A DNA stretch of 64,000 nucleotides from Citrifermentans bemidjiense Bem (GTDB lineage: Bacteria; Desulfobacterota; Desulfuromonadia; Geobacterales; Geobacteraceae): NCBI RefSeq assembly GCF_000020725.1, contig NC_011146.1:4344001-4408000 (forward strand), written 5' to 3'. Position 1 is the stretch's first letter. Each line of letters opens with the position of its first letter. This document shows positions 9,083 to 16,028 of the stretch, piece by piece. The notes under the pieces are model-generated. The model saw only the letters and a program-made list of their open reading frames with translations, searched no databases and was not told where the DNA came from. Position numbers and translations under genes: made by a program.

Positions 9083-10135
9083 CTAGGAGGAGGCCACTCC
9101 GGCCTCTTCGAAGGTCGCCATTTCGTTGAGGACCTTGACGCCTGCCTCGATGAGACCCATGGCCAAAGCGGCGCCGGTCCCCTCGCCGAGGCGCAGTTGC
9201 AGGTCGAGTATCGGCTTGGCGCCGATCCGCTGCAGCATCATCTGGTGGCCGATCTCGACCGAGTTGTGGGCGGCGAAGATGTACTCCCTGACGTTCGGGT
9301 GCATCTCGCAGGCGATAAGCGCCCCCGCGGTGGAGATAAAGCCGTCCACGACGACCGGGATCCGGTTAGCGGCGGCACCCAGGACCAGCCCGGCGATGCC
9401 AGCGATCTCCAGCCCCCCCACCTTGGAGAGCACGTCCAGGGGGTCTTCCGGGTTGGGACGATTCAGGTCGAGACCGGCCTGGATCACTTTGATCTTATGC
9501 TCCAGCGCCTGATCGCCGATGCCGGTACCGCGATGTGTCACCTCGCGCACGCTGCAGCCGGCGAAGGCCGCGATGATGGCGGAGGAGGGGCTGGTGTTGC
9601 CAATCCCCATCTCGCCGGTACCGACCATGGAGATACCCTCGGCCTTGGCCCGGTCCGCCAGCGCAATCCCCACCTCGATGGCGGCCACCGCCTCCTCGCG
9701 CGTCATGGCGCTTTCCTTAGCGAAGTTGCGGGTACCCTTGGCGATCTTCCTGATGATGAGTCCCTCGGTCGGCTCGAAATCGTAATCGACCCCGACGTCG
9801 ACCACCCGCACCTCGGCGCCTGCGTGGCGGGCGAGCACGTTGACCCCCGCGCCGCCGCGCAGGAAGTTGAGCACCATCTGCGGGGTCACTTCCTTAGGAA
9901 AGAGGGAGACCCCCTCCTCCACGATGCCGTGGTCGCCGGCAAAGGTGAAGATGACCTTCTTCCCCATCTTGGGGGAAAGGTCGCCGGTGATGGCGGCGAA
10001 GCGGCGCGCCATCTCCTCCAGGAGCCCGAGGGACCCCGGCGGCTTGGTCTTGTTGTCCAGCTTTGCCTGCGCCTCGGTCAAAAGCGCCTCGTCTACCGGC
10101 TGGATTTTTGCCAGCGCCGATTCCAGAAGTTCCAT
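9083..10135 (-). CDS. cobT: Nicotinate-nucleotide-benzimidazole phosphoribosyltransferase CobT
   Basis: Activates the benzimidazole lower ligand to its alpha-ribotide using nicotinate mononucleotide. I take the ATG at 10135 ([19 protein letters not shown]), which has GGAGGG four bases upstream and gives 350 residues, the family norm. The frame is open further 5', but that start would place the Shine-Dalgarno inside the gene. Family motifs include KPPGSLG (about 32-38), [14 protein letters not shown] and [10 protein letters not shown]. Together with bzaF this suggests that 5-hydroxybenzimidazole is the native substrate. Confidence 0.95.
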   Translation of the reverse strand: MELLESALAKIQPVDEALLTEAQAKLDNKTKPPGSLGLLEEMARRFAAITGDLSPKMGKKVIFTFAGDHGIVEEGVSLFPKEVTPQMVLNFLRGGAGVNVLARHAGAEVRVVDVGVDYDFEPTEGLIIRKIAKGTRNFAKESAMTREEAVAAIEVGIALADRAKAEGISMVGTGEMGIGNTSPSSAIIAAFAGCSVREVTHRGTGIGDQALEHKIKVIQAGLDLNRPNPEDPLDVLSKVGGLEIAGIAGLVLGAAANRIPVVVDGFISTAGALIACEMHPNVREYIFAAHNSVEIGHQMMLQRIGAKPILDLQLRLGEGTGAALAMGLIEAGVKVLNEMATFEEAGVASS

Positions 10136-10173
10136 GATTCCCTCCATTTGCAGTGAATAGTTTTGTTCTAAGA

Positions 10174-10303
10174 CCATTGGCAAGGAGAAATTCTGAGGAC
10201 ATCTGAGAAACCAACGGAGCGGAGAGAAACAAACCGTGAGACTTTGATTCTCTCATGCTGTTGCTTATGCTCAGATTTTCTCAGATGTTCTCCTTGTTAA
10301 TGG
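10174..10303. repeat. Long imperfect inverted repeat between cobU and cobT
   Basis: The left arm (10174-10210) and right arm (10271-10303) share CCATT-N2-CAAGGAGAA and CATCTGAGAAA in inverted orientation, with an extra 11 bases in the left arm. The centre is itself partly palindromic (GAGAGAAAC ... GATTCTCTC). It fills the gap between the cobU stop and the cobT start and would form a large hairpin in the operon transcript. A small non-autonomous element or an mRNA-processing structure is possible. Confidence 0.6.
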
Positions 10304-10314
10304 TTTTCTGAGCT

Positions 10315-10839
10315 CTAGCCCTTCAACTTCAGCGGCAGGCCGGCGAAGCAGACATGCACCTCGTCCGCCCGCGCCGCGATCAGTTCGTTCGCCTCGCCGG
10401 AGAGATCGCGAAAGGTCCGCGAGAGCGGATGCTCCGGCACTATCCCCATCCCCACCTCGTTGGTGACGATGACCAGCGGGGTCTGCAAGCTCTTGAAGCT
10501 CTCGGTGAAACGCTCCACCCGCGACAGTGCCTCTGCGGCCCCGCCGTCGCAACTGAACAGGAGGTTCGAGAGCCAGAGTGTCACGCAGTCAAGGAGGATG
10601 ATGCCGTAGCGGCCGTCGTTGGCGCGGATTGTCTCCTCCACCTGCAGCGGCTCCTCCAGGGTCTCCCACTCCTCGCCGCGACGCCCCTGGTGCCGCGCGA
10701 TGCGGTCGGCCATCTCCGCGTCCCCCGCCTCGGCGGTCGCCAGGTAGCCTCGCAAGGCCGGGTACGAAAGGGCGAGCCCTTCGGCGAACCTGCTCTTGCC
10801 GCTGCGGCTCCCGCCGGTCACCAGAATCACGTTGGACAT
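10315..10839 (-). CDS. cobU: Adenosylcobinamide kinase / guanylyltransferase CobU
   Basis: A bifunctional 174-residue enzyme that phosphorylates adenosylcobinamide and transfers GMP to it. Walker A is GGSRSGKS (residues 9-16). The histidine that carries GMP in the family corresponds to His50 in ARHQGRRGEEW. VTNEVGMGIVPEHPLSRTFRD (near 120-140) is also diagnostic. It is the first gene of the cobamide operon. The ATG is directly preceded by the U-tract of the riboswitch terminator, and its ribosome binding site lies within the terminator stem. Confidence 0.95.
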   Translation of the reverse strand: MSNVILVTGGSRSGKSRFAEGLALSYPALRGYLATAEAGDAEMADRIARHQGRRGEEWETLEEPLQVEETIRANDGRYGIILLDCVTLWLSNLLFSCDGGAAEALSRVERFTESFKSLQTPLVIVTNEVGMGIVPEHPLSRTFRDLSGEANELIAARADEVHVCFAGLPLKLKG

Positions 10840-10873
10840 AAAAAAACCCCCCTTCCGATGACGGAAGGCGGGT
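10840..10873 (-). terminator. Riboswitch expression-platform terminator
   Basis: On the minus strand a stem (CCGCCTTCCG, loop TCAT, CGGAAGGGGGG) is followed at once by seven Ts and the cobU ATG. This is a classic intrinsic terminator. The purine-rich 3' arm GGAAGGGGGG is also the only Shine-Dalgarno candidate for cobU, so folding should both stop transcription and hide the ribosome site. The normal expectation is termination when B12 is bound. Confidence 0.82.
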
Positions 10874-10935
10874 CAAAAATCGTCCTTTTGGATGCGATTC
10901 CGGCTTAGCCCCTCTGCCACGGAGGTTGCGACAAG

Positions 10936-11112
10936 CTTTCATCCTGGCAGGTTTCCTGACTCACGGGTCATCTTACTCGCCGCGCCTTCCCGATCTTGTC
11001 AGTGGCGTAGTTGCGGCTTTCATAACCGTTCACAGTTGCGGGACAGCGAGGGATTTGCACCCTCTTCCCTTTTAACCCCTCTCGGGGCACCCGGATGGTT
11101 CTCTATTCGATT
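10936..11112 (-). promoter_or_regulatory. Cobalamin riboswitch
   Basis: On the minus strand the leader has the conserved B12-box elements. These are an early GGTGCCCCGAG stem, then GGGTGCAAATCCCTCGCTG, CCCGCAACTGTGAACGG, GCCACTG, and the terminal GAGTCAGGAAACCTGCC. Order and spacing match the class that binds adenosyl- or other cobamides. It lies about 65 bases before the terminator at 10840-10873 that precedes cobU, so it should control the whole ten-gene cobamide and cobalt uptake operon. Confidence 0.95.
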
Positions 11113-11123
11113 GCGGTCTGTTT

Positions 11124-11150
11124 ACTATCAGAGCCGGCGGGGAAAGTCAA
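11124..11150 (-). promoter_or_regulatory. Putative sigma-70 promoter for the cobamide operon
   Basis: TTGACT (11150-11145) and GATAGT (11129-11124) are separated by 15 bases. The -10 is weak, but the location, just before the riboswitch and overlapping the end of engB, is right for the operon's own start. Confidence 0.45.
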
Positions 11151-11791
11151 TCATTAACCGGGGCGGACGGCGCCGGATCGCCCGAAATTTCCGTAGTTTC
11201 CGCCGCCGCGGGGGAGAGCAGCGCGTCGATGCGGGCCCATACGGCGTCCTTTCCTTCCTTGGAAAGGGCAGAGAAGTAGTTCAGCTCCTCCTTCTTGAGC
11301 TGCATCTTTTCCATGATGACTGCGCTTTGCCGGGCGCGCTCGTTCTTGGACACCTTGTCGCACTTGGTGATCACGACGATCGGGGGGACCGAGAAGGCGC
11401 GCAGCCAGGCGAGCATCTGCAGGTCCTCTTCCGTCGGGGTCCTGCGGATGTCGAGGATCAGCACCACCCCGCGCAGGTTGCGGCGCTTGGAGAGGTAGGT
11501 CTCCATCATGGGGCGCCACTCTTTCTTGACCGCCAGCGGAACCTTGGCGTAGCCGTAACCGGGTAGGTCCACCAGCATGAAATCGTCGTTCACCTGGAAG
11601 AAATTGATCAGCTGCGTGCGGCCGGGGGTGGAACTGGTGCGGACGAGGTTCTTCCGGTTCACCAGCACGTTGACCAGGGACGACTTCCCGACGTTGGAGC
11701 GCCCGGCGAAGGCGATCTCTGGGAGATTGCCCTCCGGATAGTGGGCGGGTTTAGTGGCGCTTTTAATAAACTCAGTTTGCTTTACTATCAA
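11147..11791 (-). CDS. engB: Ribosome biogenesis GTPase YsxC/EngB
   Basis: A 214-residue TRAFAC-class GTPase required for large ribosomal subunit assembly. GTPase motifs are visible: G1 GRSNVGKSS (residues 30-38), G3 DLPGYGYAK and G4 TKCDK. The frame starts with TTG at 11791. No ATG with a better ribosome site lies upstream in frame. The C-terminal extension after the GTPase core is Ala/Pro-rich. It is probably monocistronic, ending against the cobamide promoter. Confidence 0.93.
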   Translation of the reverse strand: MIVKQTEFIKSATKPAHYPEGNLPEIAFAGRSNVGKSSLVNVLVNRKNLVRTSSTPGRTQLINFFQVNDDFMLVDLPGYGYAKVPLAVKKEWRPMMETYLSKRRNLRGVVLILDIRRTPTEEDLQMLAWLRAFSVPPIVVITKCDKVSKNERARQSAVIMEKMQLKKEELNYFSALSKEGKDAVWARIDALLSPAAAETTEISGDPAPSAPVND

Positions 11792-11864
11792 TGAGAAGAC
11801 CTATCCTTATTTTTCAGCGCAGTATAGCCCCCCGCGCCCCCCCTTTCAATCATTAAATCCCCGC

Positions 11865-11892
11865 TTGCCTTACGCTAACGTTTTGGTATATT
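11865..11892 (+). promoter_or_regulatory. Putative sigma-70 promoter of the HDOD gene
   Basis: TTGCCT (11865-11870), a 16-base spacer and TATATT (11887-11892) lie 44 bases before the HDOD start codon. Confidence 0.55.
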
Positions 11893-11935
11893 TTGAAACC
11901 TGACCTGCAACCGGCCAAGCGAGGACAACTCAGGC

Positions 11936-12787
11936 ATGAACAAAGAACTCGAAACAGCGATCATGAACGCGGCGGATCTGCCGACCATTCCCATCGTAGC
12001 CATAAAGGTAATGCAACTGATCGAGAGCGAAAACGCGACGGCGGACGAGCTGGCGAAGATCGTCTCGACCGACCCCGCCGTGGCCGCGCGGGTGCTCAAG
12101 ATCTCCAACTCCTCCTTCTACGGCTGCCGCCGACAGATTCAGACCCTTTCCAGCGCCATCGTCATCCTCGGGTTCAGCACGCTCAGAAGCCTCGTGGTCG
12201 CAGCCTCCGTAAAGCAGGTCTACAAGCCTTACGGGCTCACCGAAAAGATGCTCTGGGAGCACTCCTTCGCGGCAGGCCTCGCCGCCAGAATCATCGCCAA
12301 CCGCACCCGCATCGCCAACGAGGAGGAGGCGTTCCTGGCCGGGCTCTTCCACGATATCGGCAAGATCATCATGAATACGCTGGACCGCAACAAGTTCCAG
12401 GAAGTGATGCAGCACTGCTATAACGAGGGGATCTCCTTCGGACAGGCGGAACGGACCATCTATCCCTTCAGCCATGACGAGGTGGGAGCGTACGTGATAA
12501 AGAAATGGAACTTCCCGGAGATCCTCACCAGCGCCATCCTATACCACCACACGCTGGAGTTCGACGAGTTCGAGGATCCGGCCGTGGTCAACCTTACCGC
12601 CATCACAGCTTTGGCCGACCTTTTCTGCCTGAAGCTCGGTATCGGGATCAGGGAACCCGAGGAGGATATAGATCTGGCGTGCTCGAAACCGGCGCAGCTG
12701 CTGAACATCGCACCGGAGACCGTGCAGCAGCTGCTGGAGACCTTCGACAAGGCGTTCCAGGAAGACAAGGCCCTGTTCGTCAGCTAG
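11936..12787 (+). CDS. HDOD domain signalling protein
   Basis: A 283-residue single-domain HDOD protein. The start MNKELETAIMNAADLPTIPI is typical of the family. It keeps an HD-like LFHDIGK motif (about residues 141-147) and a later YHH (about 202-204), so metal binding is possible although most HDOD proteins are thought to be non-catalytic. HDOD proteins take part in stress, motility and biofilm signalling, and Geobacteraceae have many. It is divergent from engB and has its own promoter. No output partner is fused, so its pathway is open. Confidence 0.85.
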   Translation: MNKELETAIMNAADLPTIPIVAIKVMQLIESENATADELAKIVSTDPAVAARVLKISNSSFYGCRRQIQTLSSAIVILGFSTLRSLVVAASVKQVYKPYGLTEKMLWEHSFAAGLAARIIANRTRIANEEEAFLAGLFHDIGKIIMNTLDRNKFQEVMQHCYNEGISFGQAERTIYPFSHDEVGAYVIKKWNFPEILTSAILYHHTLEFDEFEDPAVVNLTAITALADLFCLKLGIGIREPEEDIDLACSKPAQLLNIAPETVQQLLETFDKAFQEDKALFVS

Positions 12788-12789
12788 CT

Positions 12790-12984
12790 TCAGGAGTCGG
12801 GCCCGTCCCCGCTCTCCGCCCCCTCTTCCAGGGAACTGCGCCGCTTTGCTTCTTCTGAGATGCTGACGCTGTCCATCCGGTCCGGTTTGCGCGCCGGCCG
12901 TTCCCGCTTGCGCTGACGTTCCTGCCCACCCGCGTCCGGGTCGATCTTGATGGTGCCCGGAATCCTGTCGACCGTGTAACTCAT
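12790..12984 (-). CDS. Small FlgM-N-terminus-like protein
   Basis: A 64-residue charged protein from the ATG at 12984, with GGGAGG seven bases upstream. An upstream in-frame start has no ribosome site. It begins MSYTVDRIPGTIKIDP and later has DSVSISEEAKRR. The pair KIDP and D-x-(V/I)-x-IS-x-(E/S)-A resembles the N-terminal half of FlgM, the anti-sigma-28 factor. The C-terminal sigma-binding helices of FlgM are absent: the tail is acidic and short. It converges on the HDOD gene, ending two bases after its stop. Anti-sigma function is not supported, and I offer only a motif resemblance. Confidence 0.6.
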   Translation of the reverse strand: MSYTVDRIPGTIKIDPDAGGQERQRKRERPARKPDRMDSVSISEEAKRRSSLEEGAESGDGPDS

Positions 12985-13115
12985 GAGCGCACCTCCCCTC
13001 GCCGCTGCCGGCCCTGACAAAGCCTTGCCGAACGGCATCTTAACAGCAACCAAACCCTAATGGAAGAGAATTAACCCAGTTTTTCATCTAAGCCTGCCGG
13101 CGCTGGACATTCCTC

Positions 13116-13144
13116 TTGCCCAGCTCAAGTGAGCGCAGTATACT
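13116..13144 (+). promoter_or_regulatory. Sigma-70 promoter of the two-component operon
   Basis: TTGCCC (13116-13121), a 17-base spacer and TATACT (13139-13144) lie 36 bases before the histidine kinase start. The -10 is close to consensus. Confidence 0.6.
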
Positions 13145-13180
13145 TCCGAGCTTAGTGAAAACTCATACGGAAAGGACCTC

Positions 13181-14587
13181 ATGAAACTCAATACCAAGCT
13201 GGTGATGATTATGCTCACCATGCTTATCGTGGCGACGGCTATGCTCTTCGTCCTGAATCAGGTCAGCCAGAACGACCTGGTGGGGGAGATCCAGGAGAGT
13301 TCCACCATGGTGTCGAAAGCCATTCAGCTCAGCGTGGAAGACCTGACCTCCGAGGTCGAATCATCGCGCCTGACCGAGTACCTCCAGCAGGCGAAGGGCA
13401 AAGGGGTCAACGAGATCAACATCATCAACAACGAGGGGGAGATCATCAACTCCTCGGATCCCGCCCAAGTCGGTAAAAAACGCGAAATCAAAAAGCTGGA
13501 GAAGGGGCTGCGGGCCTCGCGCCGCGGCGGCGGCGGGGGGTCGCTCAAGCCGTACGACCTGGTGGTGCCTGTCATCGTGGGCGACGAGCAGCTGGGTTAC
13601 GTGCAGGTGAACCTCCTTCTCGACAACATACGCGACATCCAGCACGCCAACTTCGTCAAGCGCCTGGCTGCGACCACCATGGTGTTCCTGATGGGGATGA
13701 TACTGATCATCTTCCTCGCGCGCCGCTACACCTCGCCGATACACCGGCTGGCTACGGGGGTGAAGCACGTCTCCGGGGGGGACCTGAGCGTCACCTTCCA
13801 GGGGGGGAGCGGCGACGAGATCGGCGAGCTTGCCGAGAACCTGAACGAGATGGTGGAAAAGCTGAAAGAAAAGGAACTGCTCGAAAAGCGGCTCTACGAG
13901 GCGGAGCACCTCTCCAAGGTGGGGCAGCTGGCCGCGGGGATCGCGCACGAGATCAGGAACCCGCTCAATTACATAAGCCTCGCCATCGACCACCTGAAGA
14001 GCGAATTCCTCCCCTCCTGCCCCGAAAAGGCCCAGGATCTGGAGTCGATCGCCAACAACATCAAGGAAGAGGTGCGCAAGGCGAACTACATGGTGCTCAA
14101 TTTCATGAATTACGGCCGTCCCTTGAAGCTGCGGCTGCAGCGGGTATGTTACCCTGAACTCGTGGACAAGGCGATGCAACTCATGAAAGACCGGCTCGAC
14201 GAAAGGGGAATCGAAGTGGTGCGGGAAATACCCGAGGATCTGCCGCCGATGCTGGCGGACCCGGAGCTGATGCGCAACTGCCTGTGCAACTTCATCAGTA
14301 ACAGCACCCAGGCGATGCCGGAGGGGGGAAAGTTCACCATCGGCGCGAGCCTTGCCCCCGAAACCGGCCAGTTCTGCCTCACCTTCAGCGACGAGGGGAC
14401 GGGGATCGAACCGCAGGACCTGGAGAAGGTGTTTCAGCCCTACTTCACCACCAAGGAGGCCGGGATCGGCCTCGGGCTCGCCATCACCGAACGGATCGTG
14501 AGGGAGCACGGCGGCAGCATCGCGGTTCGAAGCACGAAAGGGGAAGGGACCACCTTCTCGGTCACCCTCCCGGCGGCAACGGCATAA
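13181..14587 (+). CDS. Membrane sensor histidine kinase (NtrB-type)
   Basis: A 468-residue kinase with two membrane helices (about 6-25 and 161-180) enclosing a roughly 135-residue extracytoplasmic sensor. This is followed by a HAMP linker (181-235), the dimerisation H-box with His256 in AGIAHEIRNPLN, and an ATPase domain with LCNFISNSTQAMPEGG, DEGTGI and GLGLAI. The sensor contains an unusual Arg/Gly patch, SRRGGGGGS (113-121). It is cotranscribed with the sigma-54 activator 50 bases downstream, its presumed partner. Given the sigma-54 flagellar promoters nearby, a role in flagellar or surface control is a reasonable inference. Confidence 0.9.
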   Translation: MKLNTKLVMIMLTMLIVATAMLFVLNQVSQNDLVGEIQESSTMVSKAIQLSVEDLTSEVESSRLTEYLQQAKGKGVNEINIINNEGEIINSSDPAQVGKKREIKKLEKGLRASRRGGGGGSLKPYDLVVPVIVGDEQLGYVQVNLLLDNIRDIQHANFVKRLAATTMVFLMGMILIIFLARRYTSPIHRLATGVKHVSGGDLSVTFQGGSGDEIGELAENLNEMVEKLKEKELLEKRLYEAEHLSKVGQLAAGIAHEIRNPLNYISLAIDHLKSEFLPSCPEKAQDLESIANNIKEEVRKANYMVLNFMNYGRPLKLRLQRVCYPELVDKAMQLMKDRLDERGIEVVREIPEDLPPMLADPELMRNCLCNFISNSTQAMPEGGKFTIGASLAPETGQFCLTFSDEGTGIEPQDLEKVFQPYFTTKEAGIGLGLAITERIVREHGGSIAVRSTKGEGTTFSVTLPAATA

Positions 14588-14637
14588 AGCACCGCCCGGC
14601 TCCCAGGGCACGGGAGCAAAAAGAGCAAGGAGTAGCA

Positions 14638-16005
14638 ATGATCGGCAGCATCCTGATAGTAGACGACGAGAAGGGGCAGCGGGACATACTCACTGCCATA
14701 CTCACCAAGATGGGGTACAACATCCAAACCGCCTCGGGCGGTGAAGAGGCGCTGCAGCAACTGCAGCAGGAAGAATTCGACCTCCTCCTCACCGACCTCA
14801 AGATGCAGGGAATTTCAGGGATGGAACTCATGGAGCGGGTGCTGGCCGACAACCCCTCCCAGTGCGTGGTGATGATGACCGCCCACGGCACCATCGACTC
14901 GGCCGTGGAGGCAATGAAGAAAGGGGCTTTCGACTACCTGGAAAAGCCCCTGGAGCGCGAGGACTTGATCCTCACCGTGCAGCGTGCCTTCGAGCGGATT
15001 GGGCTTTTGCAGGAAAACAAGGCGCTGCACAAGAAGCTCGCCGAGACGAAAAGGCTTCCCAACATGATCGGAGAGCACCCGAAGATGCACGAGGTGGTCC
15101 GGATCATCAACAAGATAGCCCCAACCTCCACGACGGTCCTCATCTACGGTGAGTCGGGGACGGGGAAGGAACTGGTGGCGCGCGCCATCCACGACGGGAG
15201 CCCGCGCAGGGACAAGGCCTTTTTCGCCATCAACTGCGCGGCGATTCCCGACTCGCTGATGGAAAGCGAGCTCTTCGGGCACGAGAAGGGGGCCTTCACC
15301 GGCGCGGGGACACGGGAGATCGGCCTTTTCGAGGCAGCCGAGGCGGGAACCGTCTTCCTCGACGAGATCGGCGAGATGAACATCGCCATGCAGGCGAAGC
15401 TCTTGCGCGCCATACAGGAGAAGGAGATCCGCAGGGTCGGGGGGAAGGTGAACATCCCCGTCGACGTCAGGATCATCTCCGCCACCAACAAGGACCTGGA
15501 GCAGGAGACCCGGCGCGGCAACTTCCGCGAGGACCTCTTCTACAGGCTCAACGTGATCAGGATACCCCTCCCTCCCCTGAGGGAGCGCGGCAACGACATC
15601 GTGACGCTGGCCGACTTCTTCCTGAGGAAGTACAGCGCCTCCTGCGGCATTCCCCTGAAAGGGATCGCCAAACCGGCGCTGAAGATCCTGCTCGACTACA
15701 ACTGGCCCGGCAACGTGCGGCAACTGGAATCGGTCATCGAGCGCGGCGTGCTCATGGCCGAAAGCGAATACATCCAGCCCGAGGACCTGCCGGCCGAGGT
15801 GCACCACGAGGCCTCCCCTGCGGGAAGCCTCCCCTTCGACTTCCCGGCCGAGGGGATATCCATCGACAACCTGGAACGGGACCTGATCGTCAAGGCGATG
15901 CAGAGAACCGACTGGGTCATCGCCAAAGCGGCACCACTACTCGGTATGAGCTACAAGACGCTGCAATACCGGTTGGAAAAATTCGGCATCGGCAAACCGG
16001 AGTAG
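14638..16005 (+). CDS. NtrC-family sigma-54 response regulator
   Basis: A 455-residue activator in three parts: a receiver with phosphoacceptor Asp53 in LLLTDLKM, an AAA+ domain and a C-terminal Fis-type helix-turn-helix. The AAA+ domain has Walker A GESGTGKE at 171-178, the sigma-54 contact loop GAFTGA at 218-223 and Walker B VFLDEIGEM. The helix-turn-helix is near AKAAPLLGMSYKTLQYRLE. The intact GAFTGA loop means it should activate sigma-54 promoters. Three such promoters drive the flagellar operons at 23.9-35.6 kb, the closest candidate targets. It follows the kinase gene and precedes glgP by 23 bases. Confidence 0.93.
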   Translation: MIGSILIVDDEKGQRDILTAILTKMGYNIQTASGGEEALQQLQQEEFDLLLTDLKMQGISGMELMERVLADNPSQCVVMMTAHGTIDSAVEAMKKGAFDYLEKPLEREDLILTVQRAFERIGLLQENKALHKKLAETKRLPNMIGEHPKMHEVVRIINKIAPTSTTVLIYGESGTGKELVARAIHDGSPRRDKAFFAINCAAIPDSLMESELFGHEKGAFTGAGTREIGLFEAAEAGTVFLDEIGEMNIAMQAKLLRAIQEKEIRRVGGKVNIPVDVRIISATNKDLEQETRRGNFREDLFYRLNVIRIPLPPLRERGNDIVTLADFFLRKYSASCGIPLKGIAKPALKILLDYNWPGNVRQLESVIERGVLMAESEYIQPEDLPAEVHHEASPAGSLPFDFPAEGISIDNLERDLIVKAMQRTDWVIAKAAPLLGMSYKTLQYRLEKFGIGKPE

Positions 16006-16028
16006 CCTCAAGTAGCCAGGAGCGCGGT

